Origin: Brumimicrobium mesophilum | GTDB taxonomy: Bacteria > Bacteroidota > Bacteroidia > Flavobacteriales_D > Crocinitomicaceae | Direction of reading: 5' to 3' | Length of the DNA: 64,000 nucleotides | Assembly (NCBI RefSeq): GCF_003025005.1 | Contig: NZ_PVSS01000002.1 | Location: forward strand, 266,091-330,090 | Shown here: positions 36,768 through 46,346 of the stretch, piece after piece | Layout of the letters: every line of letters begins with the position of its first letter | Numbering within the stretch: position 1 is the stretch's first letter | Notes under the pieces: model-generated | The model's input: only the letters and a program-made list of their open reading frames with translations | Databases searched by the model: none | Told to the model about the DNA's origin: nothing | Program-made: the position numbers and the translations under genes

Positions 36768-38234
36768 TTGATAAAAAAACTAACATTATTCACTTCAATC
36801 CTTCCCTGCATAACAGTGCTTCTGTTTATAACATTCAGTTGTCAAAACACAAAAGGGAAAGAAAACAAGCAAGATGTTGTTGGTCGTACCGATTTAAAAA
36901 AGCAAAAAGATCTTGGAGAAATCCTTAAAGACAACAAACTTACCATTTTAGCAGAAAATAGCGCCACAAGCTATTTTATTTACCGAGGGCATAAAATGGG
37001 CTTAGAATATGAAATTCTTAATGAATTCGCTAAGGAAATAGGCGTTAAATTAGAAATTAAGATTGTTCCGGACCTTGACAATATTATTTCAAGATTAAAT
37101 AATGGAGATGGTGATATTATTGCCTGTAACTACACCATAACCAAAGAAAGAAGAAATCAAATTGATTTTTCTAAACCAATTATGAGGACCTCTCAAGTAT
37201 TGGTTCAAAGAAAACCTGAAGGTTGGCAAAATTCAAGAAGAAGTACTTGGGAAAATAAATTAATTAGTGACCCTGCTCAATTATCTCGAAAAACCATTCA
37301 CGTTTGGAAAAACTCTAGTTATTATGATAGATTGGTTAATCTTCAAAATGAATTAGGTGATACCATTATTCTTAAACCTTTAGAAGGAAATATAATTCCT
37401 GAAGATGTGATAGATATGGTTTCTAAAGGTTTTATCGACTATACAGTAGTTGATGAGAATGTGGCCCAAATCAACAAAAGATATTATCCTAACGTAGATA
37501 CAGAACTTGAATTAAGCGTAAAACAGCGAATTGCTTTTGGGATAAGAAAACAAAGTCCATTATTAAGGAAAAGATTAGATGCTTGGTTAGAAGAATTTAT
37601 GAAGACTTCCACATTCAACTATATAAAATATAAATATTTAAAAAATACAGCCAATGTATCCAAATCAAAAAGTGAATATTCTTCAATTAGGGGTTCCAAG
37701 ATTTCTCCTTACGATGACATAATTAAAGAAGTTTCTGATCGCTATGATTGGGACTGGAGATTAATCGCAGCCCTTATTTATCAAGAATCGAAATTTCAGC
37801 TCACAGAAGAGTCTTGGGCTGGGGCTTATGGTTTGATGCAATTCATGCCTACCATTGGTCCTACCTTCGATGTTTATCCGGACTCCCCCCCTGCGGTTCA
37901 AATTGATGGTGGAATTAGAAAAATTATCAAGAATTACAATGAATGGAAAACTATTCCTGATTCAATTCAAAGAATAAAATTTGCTTTTGGAACATACAAC
38001 GCAGGAATTGCGCATGTATTAGATGCACAAAGGCTAGCCAAGAAATATGGTAAAGACCCCTTGATTTGGGACGATAATGTAGAAGTTTACATTAAGAATC
38101 TTTCTAATCCAAAGTACTACCACGACCCAGTATGCTACTATGGGTACATGAGAGGGTCAGAAACCTATAATTATGTGAGATCTATATTTATTAGATATAC
38201 TGAATATAAAACTGCATTTCCATTGGAAAGCTAG
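36768..38234 (+). CDS. MltF-like lipoprotein, lytic transglycosylase with substrate-binding domain
   Basis: A 488-residue lipoprotein. The signal ends in FITFSC (lipobox Cys near residue 25), which requires the TTG start at 36768. An SBP_bac_3 domain (about 50-290; GLEYEILNEFAKEIGVKLEI, DGDIIACNYTITKERRNQID) is followed by an SLT domain (about 320-470) with catalytic Glu340 in ALIYQESKFQ, then GAYGLMQFMP and FGTYNAGIAHV. MltF cuts peptidoglycan glycan strands with anhydro-muropeptide release; the binding domain probably senses muropeptides or amino acids. Likely outer-membrane anchored. Confidence 0.93.
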   Translation: MIKKLTLFTSILPCITVLLFITFSCQNTKGKENKQDVVGRTDLKKQKDLGEILKDNKLTILAENSATSYFIYRGHKMGLEYEILNEFAKEIGVKLEIKIVPDLDNIISRLNNGDGDIIACNYTITKERRNQIDFSKPIMRTSQVLVQRKPEGWQNSRRSTWENKLISDPAQLSRKTIHVWKNSSYYDRLVNLQNELGDTIILKPLEGNIIPEDVIDMVSKGFIDYTVVDENVAQINKRYYPNVDTELELSVKQRIAFGIRKQSPLLRKRLDAWLEEFMKTSTFNYIKYKYLKNTANVSKSKSEYSSIRGSKISPYDDIIKEVSDRYDWDWRLIAALIYQESKFQLTEESWAGAYGLMQFMPTIGPTFDVYPDSPPAVQIDGGIRKIIKNYNEWKTIPDSIQRIKFAFGTYNAGIAHVLDAQRLAKKYGKDPLIWDDNVEVYIKNLSNPKYYHDPVCYYGYMRGSETYNYVRSIFIRYTEYKTAFPLES

Positions 38235-38397
38235 CCCTTATATGAAAGAGAGTTATTGTATCATGAAGTAGTTCCTAATTAATGGCTCGAAATCACTTGC
38301 ATCTCGTATTGTACAATTCCAAAAATAAGTATCTAAAAAGGTAAAAGACCTTAATAAAGTAGTCAATTAGGTTCATTTGAATTAAAATAATTAAAAC

Positions 38398-38431
38398 AAA
38401 AAACGGGCATCTCGAAAGAGAGTACCCGCTT
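38398..38431 (-). terminator. Terminator of the DUF2911 gene
   Basis: On the minus strand GCGGGTACTCTC and GAGATGCCCG arms around a TTTC loop are followed by TTTTTT. Confidence 0.85.
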
Positions 38432-38455
38432 AATAAATTCGGTAAAATAATGCAA

Positions 38456-39301
38456 TTATTTACTCCATTCCTTAATTGATGCTTCATTCATTCGAACATA
38501 ATCTTGATTTCCTGCTTTTTGAGCTGACTCTAAAGAAACTTTAGCAGCTTCGATTGCTTCAGTTTTCTTACCTAATCCAGCTAAGATCAATGCTTTTTTA
38601 CGTACATAATAAAAAGGTGCATCACCATTCATTTCTATGGCTTTGTTTATGTAAGTTAATGCATTCTCCAACTCCATGTTAGCATTCAAATAGAAATTAG
38701 CAGCACTATAATAATCACGTTCAGAAGGATTTCCTTTTATACCTTCATTGATAGAAGCAATTGCTAATTCATTTGTTGGTAATTTCACTTTAATTGACAA
38801 TGAAGTATTTCCCCATTCGGCCACTAAATCAAAGTGATTTATATCAAGATTATCAAATGAGATCGTGAAAGTTTCAACATTGTTCTTAGTCTTGTTTACA
38901 GGAACTGTAACTTCAGCTGCAACCATATCTGCGGACCATTCTTTAGGCAATCCCCAGTTTTCAGTTTCTTTATACAAAATGATTTTCCATTCCTTTGCTC
39001 CAGTTACTGCATACATAGCATATGTTCCTGATGAGATATCTGTTCCTCCAAAGTTCACCTTGGTATCAAAAGATATAGTTGTATTTTTATTCGCCCCAAA
39101 ACGCCATTTTTCACCTAATGGTAAAATTTCTTTGTGCATATCTCTTCCTCGCAAAGAAGGACGAGAATAATCAACTTCAACCTCAGTTAAACCTACTGTT
39201 TGTTCCATTTCAGCCTCAGGGCTTAAAGCTGGAGTTTTCACCTGAGCAGAAGTCACTAAACTAATCCCCAAAGCACTTAATAAAAATAATGTTTTTTTCA
39301 T
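38456..39301 (-). CDS. DUF2911 domain protein with TPR-like tail
   Basis: A 281-residue exported protein. Signal peptide MKKTLFLLSALGISLVTSAQ. DUF2911 domain (about 25-175) with TEVEVDYSRPSLRGRDMHKE, LPLGEKWRFGANKNTTISFD and SGTYAMYAVTGAKEWKIILY, a beta-sandwich of unknown function widespread in Bacteroidota. Residues about 185-281 form TPR-like helices (ERDYYSAANFYLNANMELEN, ALTYINKAIEMN). A -7 box TATCTTTG (minus strand 39319-39326) lies 18 bases upstream. Confidence 0.9.
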   Translation of the reverse strand: MKKTLFLLSALGISLVTSAQVKTPALSPEAEMEQTVGLTEVEVDYSRPSLRGRDMHKEILPLGEKWRFGANKNTTISFDTKVNFGGTDISSGTYAMYAVTGAKEWKIILYKETENWGLPKEWSADMVAAEVTVPVNKTKNNVETFTISFDNLDINHFDLVAEWGNTSLSIKVKLPTNELAIASINEGIKGNPSERDYYSAANFYLNANMELENALTYINKAIEMNGDAPFYYVRKKALILAGLGKKTEAIEAAKVSLESAQKAGNQDYVRMNEASIKEWSK

Positions 39302-39696
39302 ATCTATAAATTTTTGAACAAAGATAAAGATTCAAACACAACAAAGCCATCTTGGCATAGCGATAAAACAAATTCATCTTATTTAATACAAAAAATGAAA
39401 TGAAACTCTAGACTATCAAAGAGAAAGTCTAAGCTATAAAAAGTGTTAAATACTAAAAAAAGTGTCCAAAGAATTACAAAATGAAAGTTCTACAATTACG
39501 AATAAAAAGACTTAGTTTATTTTTTTAAACATATATATGAAGGCATTACGAATTTATTTGCGCTAATTTTAATATTATCATTTATTATTCCTAAATTATT
39601 ATTGAAAAAAGAATAACAATCAAATTCAATAAAAAAAACTATATTAGAAAGGGTTTAGCAGTATCCCGATATTATCAACTCACATTTAATTAAAAT
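39302..39696. other. Divergent intergenic region
   Basis: Carries the DUF2911 -7 box at 39319-39326 (minus strand). Beyond this it is AT-rich; I see no gene and no clear promoter for the DUF748-like gene. Confidence 0.5.
39319..39326 (-). promoter_or_regulatory. -7 element of the DUF2911 gene
   Basis: TATCTTTG on the minus strand; TTTG strings upstream are not at the standard 19-base spacing. Confidence 0.5.
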
Positions 39697-40851
39697 ATGA
39701 ACAGTTTAAAAGAGATTTTGATTCCTTCCAATAAAAAGAAAAGAAGACGTCGAATTATTCTATATGCATTTCTGGTGGTCATAATAGGATTTCGAATTTG
39801 GTTGCCCTATTTTTTAAGAGATAAAATTGTAGCTGCTGTGAATGAAGTAGATGGCTATGAATGTACACTCGAAGATATCGATTTACATTTATTTAGAGGT
39901 GCTATGATTTTCAAAGAATTTGAGATAAAAATTACAGAAAATTCCGTTACAAAACCTTTCGTTTATTGTAAGAATACAGATATTTCAGTTGAATGGAAAG
40001 CTATTTTTCAAGGTTCGATTGTAAGTGAAGTTGTTCTTGATGAATTAAAACTTTACTTTGCGGATGGAAACAGCGAAGAACAAGAACAAACCGGAGATGT
40101 TTCATGGGTAGAACCTATTATTGATTTTATCCCACTTAAAATTAACAGATTTGTTATTAATAATGGTCAGATTGAATTTGAAAATATGGTTTCAGATCCA
40201 GCCGTAAATTTAAAATTAACACAACTTCAATTAAAAGCTGAGAACTTAACTAATTCAACAGATGTCCAGGAGCCACTTCCTTCTCACTTAAAACTAACTT
40301 CGAAAGTTTTAAACAAAGGAAATCTTAAGGTCGAAGGAGATTTAAATATCTTGAAAGATTTACCAGACATGGATTTAAATGTTGATGTTAAAGATGTTGA
40401 TTTAACAGAGCTAAATGCTTTTACGATGGCTTATGCAAATTTCGATTTCGAAAAGGGTGATTTTGCAGTCGCTTCTGAATTTGCAATGTTAGACGGGCAA
40501 GCAAAAGGTTATGTAAAACCAATTCTGACAGATGTGAAGGTCTTGAATTTTAAAGAGGACAAACCTGTTTTGAATGGATTTTGGCAAGCCTTTGTTGGTT
40601 TAGCCTTTAACATCACTAAGAATATTCGTAAAGATAAGACGGGAACTAAAATTCCAATTTCAGGAAATATTGATAACCCTGAAATAGGAATTGTAACTAC
40701 AATAGTAAACATCTTCAGAAATGCATTTATTGAGGCTTATGAAGCCGAAGTTGACAATACCATTAGTTTAAAAGACATTGCCAATGAACAGGATGACAGA
40801 GGTTTTTGGGATAAGTTTAAAGATATATTTAACAATGATGATAAAGAGTAA
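39697..40851 (+). CDS. DUF748/AsmA-like membrane-anchored protein
   Basis: A 384-residue protein with a basic cytoplasmic start (SNKKKRRRRI), one transmembrane helix (about 22-42) and a periplasmic domain. VAAVNEVDGYECTLEDIDLH and LFRGAMIFKEFEIKI, DISVEWKAIFQGSIVSEVVL and the later ISGNIDNPEIGIVTTIVNIF are typical of DUF748/AsmA-like proteins, whose larger relatives form bridges for phospholipid or protein traffic between membranes. This short version is unlikely to span the periplasm. Function is not known. A strong terminator follows. Confidence 0.78.
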   Translation: MNSLKEILIPSNKKKRRRRIILYAFLVVIIGFRIWLPYFLRDKIVAAVNEVDGYECTLEDIDLHLFRGAMIFKEFEIKITENSVTKPFVYCKNTDISVEWKAIFQGSIVSEVVLDELKLYFADGNSEEQEQTGDVSWVEPIIDFIPLKINRFVINNGQIEFENMVSDPAVNLKLTQLQLKAENLTNSTDVQEPLPSHLKLTSKVLNKGNLKVEGDLNILKDLPDMDLNVDVKDVDLTELNAFTMAYANFDFEKGDFAVASEFAMLDGQAKGYVKPILTDVKVLNFKEDKPVLNGFWQAFVGLAFNITKNIRKDKTGTKIPISGNIDNPEIGIVTTIVNIFRNAFIEAYEAEVDNTISLKDIANEQDDRGFWDKFKDIFNNDDKE

Positions 40852-40869
40852 ATAAAATTCGGTATTCAA

Positions 40870-40896
40870 TGTGGCAACAATAGTTGCCACATTTTT
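40870..40896 (+). terminator. Terminator of the DUF748-like gene
   Basis: TGTGGCAAC (40870-40878) and GTTGCCACA (40883-40891) with a four-base loop, then TTTTTATT. Confidence 0.9.
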
Positions 40897-40920
40897 ATTA
40901 TTAGGAACCACATAATAATT

Positions 40921-42891
40921 ATGAAAAATTTTTACACCACATTTTTAACGCTTTCAGTTGTTTTAATTTTAAGCCATTTAAGTTTCGCTCAAGAATCTAG
41001 AAATTATTGTTCTAAAAGAGATGCTTTTTCTAATCATCAAATGAGAAGTCCCAATTTGAACCTTCAACAAATTGCTGATGCCAAGAAATATGATATTCAT
41101 TTTTATTCTCTAGATATAGAAATGGATAATTTAACAACAGATATTGCGGGAACAGGAGAAATTCATGGAATTGCAAATGAAATTTTGGATTCGGTTTTAT
41201 TTGAATTGTATTCAACTTTCAATATTTCTGAAATCCGTTTAAACAACGTGGCTACTCCGTTCAACAGAAACGGTTCTGTTGTAAAAGTTCCAGTTAATTT
41301 GACAAACAATCAACCCTTTAAAATAGCTATCGATTATAGCGGAACTGCTCCAAGCTCCTCTTCTACTCCATTTGGAGGGTCAGGAATGTCAAATGATTCT
41401 TCACCTTCTTGGGGGAATCAAGTTACTTGGTCATTATCAGAACCATTTTCGGCATATGAATGGTTTCCATGTAAACAAGACTTAAGAGACAAAGCAGACA
41501 GTGTTTCAATGAAAATCACTGTTCCAAATAATTGTAAAGCAGGATCAAATGGACTTTTAGAAAATGTTATTGATTTAGGAAATGGAACATCACGTTATGA
41601 ATGGTTCCACAGACACCCAATTGCCTATTATTTAATCTCGGTAGCCGTTGCAGAATATGTAGAATACAATGTTTATGCTAACCCAGTGAATTCAACAAAT
41701 CCAATTCTCATTCAAAATTACATTTATGACAATCCTGTCACTTTAATGAATTTCCAGAGCGACATCGAAGAAACGGTGGATTTCATGGAATTATTTGCCG
41801 AATTGTATGGAAAATACCCTTTTGATGATGAAAAATATGGACATTGTATGGCACCTTTAAGTGGAGGAATGGAACACCAAACAATGACAACTCAAGGTTT
41901 CTTCGAAAAAGGATTAACAGCGCACGAACTAGGTCACCAATGGTGGGGAAATAGTGTGACTTGTGCTTCTTGGTCAGATATTTGGGTAAATGAAGGATTT
42001 GCAACTTATTCTAGTCATTTGATGCTTGAATATCTTCACCCAAATGAAGCAATTCCAAACATGCTAGACATTCATACCAATGTAATGAGTAACCCTGGAG
42101 GCAGCATTTGGGTAACAGATAGCCTTAACGAAGGAGCAATTTTTAGTGGTCGATTATCGTACGATAAGGGAGCGGCATTTGTTCACACTTTAAGGTTCAT
42201 GATGAATGATGATTCTTTATTTTTTCAAGCATTACGAAATTTTCAAACTGATTTTAAAGATAGTGTAGCAATAGGTTTAGATGTTAGAGACGAATTCAAT
42301 TCTATTTCAATCGTAAACTTTAACAATGCATTTAATGAATGGTATTTTGGTGAAGGTTACCCGACTTATAGTTTAAAATACAACATTGTTAATGATGATT
42401 TATTGTTTGAAATAAGTCACACTACCTCTAGTTCTACACCAACTTTCACAAATCCATTAGAATTAGAAATTCAGAGAAATGGGCTACCTGACACCACAGT
42501 AAGAGTTGATATTTCTAGTAATAGTAATCATTTTACAATTCCAAATTTCGGAAGTTCTTTGCAAACCTTTGTTATAGACCCGAATAATTGGATAGTAAAT
42601 AAAACCGGATCAATTACAGAAGATGTCAATTACTTATCAATCGATGAAGAGTCGAAATCAGTTGATCTCAGAATTTTTCCAAATCCATCAAATGGCCAAT
42701 TTAACGTTGAAATGGATGATCACTCAGAAAAGTTTATCAAAGTTTTTACATCCCAAGGAAAAACTGTTTACGAAGGAAGTTTTAATTCAGCTGTGAAACT
42801 CGACCTTCAATCAAAAAAATCTGGATATTACATCGTGAAAATTTCAGACAAAAATGGTCATCAATGGGTAAAAACAATTGTATTAAATTAA
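40921..42891 (+). CDS. M1 family metallopeptidase with T9SS type A sorting domain
   Basis: A 656-residue secreted zinc aminopeptidase-like enzyme. Signal peptide ends near LSFAQ (residue 24). N-terminal beta domain (about 50-210; YDIHFYSLDIEMDN), then the catalytic domain with LSGGMEHQTMT in the GAMEN position, zinc ligands His335 and His339 in HELGHQWWG and Glu358 in WVNEGFATY. The C-terminal 80 residues are a type A sorting domain: LRIFPNPSNGQFNVEM, VYEGSF, SGYYIVKISDKNG and a final IVLN. The replaced GAMEN (GGMEH) may affect aminopeptidase exo-specificity. Surface or medium location is inferred from the tail. Confidence 0.93.
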   Translation: MKNFYTTFLTLSVVLILSHLSFAQESRNYCSKRDAFSNHQMRSPNLNLQQIADAKKYDIHFYSLDIEMDNLTTDIAGTGEIHGIANEILDSVLFELYSTFNISEIRLNNVATPFNRNGSVVKVPVNLTNNQPFKIAIDYSGTAPSSSSTPFGGSGMSNDSSPSWGNQVTWSLSEPFSAYEWFPCKQDLRDKADSVSMKITVPNNCKAGSNGLLENVIDLGNGTSRYEWFHRHPIAYYLISVAVAEYVEYNVYANPVNSTNPILIQNYIYDNPVTLMNFQSDIEETVDFMELFAELYGKYPFDDEKYGHCMAPLSGGMEHQTMTTQGFFEKGLTAHELGHQWWGNSVTCASWSDIWVNEGFATYSSHLMLEYLHPNEAIPNMLDIHTNVMSNPGGSIWVTDSLNEGAIFSGRLSYDKGAAFVHTLRFMMNDDSLFFQALRNFQTDFKDSVAIGLDVRDEFNSISIVNFNNAFNEWYFGEGYPTYSLKYNIVNDDLLFEISHTTSSSTPTFTNPLELEIQRNGLPDTTVRVDISSNSNHFTIPNFGSSLQTFVIDPNNWIVNKTGSITEDVNYLSIDEESKSVDLRIFPNPSNGQFNVEMDDHSEKFIKVFTSQGKTVYEGSFNSAVKLDLQSKKSGYYIVKISDKNGHQWVKTIVLN

Positions 42892-42959
42892 TTACCAAAT
42901 AGGTACTTCCAGCTTGGAATTAAGAATTAATTGAACGAATGAAAAAATAATCATTTTAT

Positions 42960-43175
42960 GTGAGTAGTAAATTTAAACTAGATGATAGCATTTCCAATTC
43001 TGATCGCATGGATATTATTGAGAACAGAATGAAAAAGTTAGGCTATAATTATCACAGAAAATTATCAAAAATTCATTTTGGAAATAAAACCCCTTTCCTT
43101 TCAGGAAGGTTCGCCTACTCCTATTTACTATTTGGAGTTACTAAGCATGGTTATTTTGAATTTGAAAAGAATTAA
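42960..43175 (+). CDS. Possible small hypothetical protein
   Basis: Seventy-one codons from a GTG at 42960, or 55 from the ATG encoding MDIIENRMKKLGYN. The composition is balanced and hydrophilic, with LGYNYHRKLSKIHFGNK near the middle. No family recognised, no clear promoter, and it lies in a gap after the M1 peptidase. It may be spurious or a remnant. Confidence 0.35.
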   Translation: MSSKFKLDDSISNSDRMDIIENRMKKLGYNYHRKLSKIHFGNKTPFLSGRFAYSYLLFGVTKHGYFEFEKN

Positions 43176-43720
43176 ATTATTTGTAAACCCTCTATTTACA
43201 CTCAAATTATTGGTCTTTTTATATTAGTGATCACGTTTTCCGCAATTCTCATTAATTAGCATGGATATACCACCATAATTGCGAATAACTTATTTTTCGT
43301 TTTTCTGATTGTAAGATGGAAAAATGTTATAGCTAATGAGAGCATGCTGAAAAAATTAGTTGGATGGAGATAAATTTTTTCGGCTCATTGGAAACTTTTA
43401 ATTTCAAAAATACTCAGTTCCAATTGAAACCACTTTTTTTATCGGATATTCTGACCAATAAAATTAAAATAGTTCAAATAAAAATCTTGAGCATAAACTA
43501 TTAAATAACATTCTATTACAAGGTAATGAAAGGTATTTTTTATTAATTACTACTTTAAAATATCCTTTAATTTCGTCCTTACTAACGAATAAGAATTATT
43601 CAAACATTTTTTCAAATTAATTCGATTAAAATAAAAACATCTCCATTAGCTTGGGAGAACTCACGGTTATGATTATTTTGTCATTTTTCTTAATAAAATA
43701 CCGAAAAAAACACATTTTTA
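43176..43720. other. Intergenic region before the AGCS symporter
   Basis: About 545 AT-rich bases. The only structure I see is CGCAATT near 43240 with its complement AATTGCG near 43280. No gene, tRNA or convincing promoter. Confidence 0.5.
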
Positions 43721-45811
43721 ATGATAAAATTCAGATTTTTAGTTCTTTTTACACTTTTTTCCTTCAATTTTCTAAATGCTCAAACTTCTTCTGATTCAAA
43801 ATTGAAAGTCGAATTAAAACTTGAGAATCCAACCAAAGAAATTAATGATGGAATAGCCAAAATTAATGTGACAGGTGGTGTTCCACCATACCAATATAAA
43901 TGGAGTGATCAAAACACATCCTTGAAATCTACAGAATCCATTGAATTAATTGAAGGACTAAACCACGTTGTAGTAGTTACAGATGCCAATGGAGATTCCA
44001 TTACCAAAAAATTTAAAATTAAAGCTGAATCTATTACAGAGATTTTCAATAGTGGTGTTCAACCTGCTGTGGACGTGATGGGAGCTATATTGTTTTGGGA
44101 TGCATTTTCAAAACTTGGACTATATGACCCTGTGGTTTATAGTTCTGAAAAAATCATTCAACTACCTTTATTTGAAGTTTCTTCTGAAGAAGAATTCATA
44201 GTTAAGAAATGGTTGGTTTCAGATAATAAGGTAGTTACCAAAGGTGAAGAAATAGCAATTTTAGAAACACATCAAGGTAAAGAATTTCCTGTCTATGCAC
44301 TTGCTGAGGGAAAAGTCCATAAAATTATTCAAGAAGGTAATACAGTTTCACGAACACCCGAAAAGGGCTCATTTAAATCTTCACCCATCGGTGTTATTCA
44401 CTTTAATTCACCACAACCTATCTTACATCCAAATGGCGAAGTTCGAACCAATAACATTCCTTTTATCGTTATTTGGTTGATTCTAGGAAGTGTTTTCTTC
44501 ACTTTCAGGTTGAAACTAATAAATATTCGTGGCTTTAAACACTCAATAGACTTAGCACGAGGCAAATATGATGATCCTAAAGCCCCTGGAATAATTACCC
44601 ATTTTCAAGCAATGGCTACGGCCGTGTCCGCCACTGTTGGTTTAGGTAATATAGCAGGAGTTGCTGTAGCCATATCATTAGGCGGCGCTGGAGCAACTTT
44701 TTGGATGTTTATAGCTGGATTTTTTGGAATGTCACTAAAATTCGCGGAATGTACCCTAGGAGTAAAATACCGATTTATAGATAAAGAAGGACGTATTTTT
44801 GGTGGACCAATGAATTATTTACGCTATGGTTTAGAAAAAAGAAATCTAAAGCACTTAGGGAAGTTCCTGGCAGTATGTTTTGCCATTCTTGGTATTGGTG
44901 CTTCATTTGGAGGAGGAAATATGTTACAATCAAATCAGGCATTTAAAATTGTTTCCGAACAAATTCCTTTTCTACAAGGTTATGGTTTTTGGTTCGGAAT
45001 TGGATTTGCAATTTTAATTGGAATAGTAATTATTGGTGGAATACAAAGTATCGCAAAGGTTACGGCCAAAGTAGTACCCATAATGGCTATATTATATGTT
45101 GTTGGCTGTTTGGTTGTCATTGGCACGCATATAGAATACATCGGAGGAGCATTTATCGCAATATTCGAAGGAGCGTTTTATTCTGAGGCTTTAAAAGGAG
45201 GTTTTATTGGAGTTCTAATAATAGGGTTACAACGCGCTGCTTTCTCAAGTGAAGCAGGTGTTGGTTCAGCAGCCATCGCCCATAGTGCGTCAAAAACCAA
45301 CCATCCAATTTCCGATGGTTTTGCCGCATTGGTCGAACCCTTCATTGACACAATGTTAGTTTGTACAATGACCGCATTGGTTTTGATATTCACAGGAATG
45401 CATGAAACCAACACTGGAATAGGTGGTGTAGAACTCACAGCTGATGCGTTTGGAAGTGTTGTTTCATGGTTTCCCAATGTACTGGCTATCGCAGTATTCC
45501 TATTTGCATTTTCTACCACTGTTTCTTGGTCATATTATGGTATGCGATCATGGACATTTCTTTTTGGTCAAAGCAAAAAATCAGAAATGATTTATAAAAT
45601 TATGTACTTACTATTTGTAGTCTTGGGAGCCTCTGTAAGCTTGGGAGCTGTATTAAGTTTTGCCGACATGATGATCCTTGCCATGTCCTTTCCAAATATC
45701 ATCGGATTATATATTATGTCTTCCGAAATTAGTACTGACATGAAAATTTATTGGCAGAATTTAAAAGAGGGCAAACTTTATATTGACCCGAAGTTTTCAA
45801 AAGGGAAGTGA
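43721..45811 (+). CDS. AGCS-type sodium:amino acid symporter with periplasmic SprB-like and lipoyl-like extension
   Basis: A 696-residue protein; ordinary alanine/glycine:cation symporters have about 450-550. Signal peptide to residue 20 (FLNAQ). Residues 25-100 resemble one SprB repeat (DGIAKINVTGGVPPYQYKWS, VVVVTDANGDS). After a short hydrophobic helix (about 113-128) comes a biotinyl/lipoyl-like hammerhead (about 142-228; EEIAILETHQGKEFPVYA, EGKVHKIIQEGNTV), then the transporter proper from about 247 with KAPGIITHFQAMATAVSATV, GLGNIAGVAVAISLGGAG, ENMLQ-type FGGGNMLQSNQ and FSSEAGVGSAAIAHSA. It probably imports a small amino acid with sodium. The role of the extension is unknown. Confidence 0.9.
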   Translation: MIKFRFLVLFTLFSFNFLNAQTSSDSKLKVELKLENPTKEINDGIAKINVTGGVPPYQYKWSDQNTSLKSTESIELIEGLNHVVVVTDANGDSITKKFKIKAESITEIFNSGVQPAVDVMGAILFWDAFSKLGLYDPVVYSSEKIIQLPLFEVSSEEEFIVKKWLVSDNKVVTKGEEIAILETHQGKEFPVYALAEGKVHKIIQEGNTVSRTPEKGSFKSSPIGVIHFNSPQPILHPNGEVRTNNIPFIVIWLILGSVFFTFRLKLINIRGFKHSIDLARGKYDDPKAPGIITHFQAMATAVSATVGLGNIAGVAVAISLGGAGATFWMFIAGFFGMSLKFAECTLGVKYRFIDKEGRIFGGPMNYLRYGLEKRNLKHLGKFLAVCFAILGIGASFGGGNMLQSNQAFKIVSEQIPFLQGYGFWFGIGFAILIGIVIIGGIQSIAKVTAKVVPIMAILYVVGCLVVIGTHIEYIGGAFIAIFEGAFYSEALKGGFIGVLIIGLQRAAFSSEAGVGSAAIAHSASKTNHPISDGFAALVEPFIDTMLVCTMTALVLIFTGMHETNTGIGGVELTADAFGSVVSWFPNVLAIAVFLFAFSTTVSWSYYGMRSWTFLFGQSKKSEMIYKIMYLLFVVLGASVSLGAVLSFADMMILAMSFPNIIGLYIMSSEISTDMKIYWQNLKEGKLYIDPKFSKGK

Positions 45812-45947
45812 TTTATCAATATGAACTAATGTATAGTGAAAAGAACGGTTTCATAATGCTCTAAAAAATAGAACAGGAATACTATGTTTCATAATTGAAG
45901 TATTCACCCAACTAGCCCACAAACAAAACCAAAACTAATAAAAAGAC

Positions 45948-45982
45948 AAAACCCCTACAACATTGATACGTTGTAGGGGTTT
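45948..45982 (-). terminator. Hairpin after the downstream tRNA-Asp
   Basis: Arms AACCCCTACAAC (45950-45961) and GTTGTAGGGGTT (45970-45981) with an eight-base loop; minus-strand read ends in TTTTG. Confidence 0.8.
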
Positions 45983-46015
45983 CTAATCCTCCAGCCATAG
46001 AGGCGTATTTTTATG

Positions 46016-46089
46016 CGGTCCGGACGAGACTCGAACTCGCGACCTCCTGCGTGACAGGCAGGCATTCTAACCAACTGAACTACCGGACC
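46016..46089 (-). tRNA. tRNA-Asp (GTC), downstream copy
   Basis: Seventy-four bases. Acceptor stem GGTCCGG/CCGGACC, D loop with AGTTGGTTAGA, anticodon arm CCTGC-CTGTCAC-GCAGG with anticodon GTC, T arm GCGAGTTCGAGTCTCGT. Discriminator G; CCA is not encoded. Second gene of the pair when read on the minus strand. Confidence 0.97.
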
Positions 46090-46139
46090 AAAACTTATTA
46101 TTCTTCTTTTGAAGAACGTTGACGACAGTCAACTATAAC

Positions 46140-46175
46140 TTATTTTACTAAGTCTTTAAATTCTGTATTGTTCAT
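46140..46175 (-). other. Mini-ORF upstream of the downstream tRNA-Asp
   Basis: ATG plus ten codons and a TAA encoding MNNTEFKDLVK. The counterpart before the other tRNA copy (46406-46432) encodes MNNTEFNN and stops. Probably a by-product of the duplication rather than a gene. Confidence 0.2.
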
Positions 46176-46204
46176 ATTTAATACGTATTGAAAAAGGAAA
46201 GACA

Positions 46205-46238
46205 AAACCCCTACGACATTGATACGTCATAGGGGTTT
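46205..46238 (-). terminator. Hairpin between the two tRNA-Asp genes
   Basis: AAACCCCTACGAC (46205-46217) and GTCATAGGGGTTT (46226-46238), one mismatch. On the minus strand it lies after the first tRNA and would act as a terminator or processing signal. Confidence 0.75.
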
Positions 46239-46272
46239 CTGTTCCTCCAGCCATAGAGGCGTGTTGTAAATG

Positions 46273-46346
46273 CGGTCCGGACGAGACTCGAACTCGCGAC
46301 CTCCTGCGTGACAGGCAGGCATTCTAACCAACTGAACTACCGGACC
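46273..46346 (-). tRNA. tRNA-Asp (GTC), promoter-proximal copy
   Basis: Same 74-base sequence as the copy at 46016-46089: anticodon GTC in the CTGTCAC loop, seven-base acceptor stem, no encoded CCA. It is the first gene after the promoter at 46511-46540. Confidence 0.97.

Noticed and set aside
45178-45519. Minus-strand frame of 113 codons inside the AGCS symporter
   Set aside because: Antisense to conserved transporter helices; low-complexity Ala/Thr/Pro composition typical of antisense shadows.
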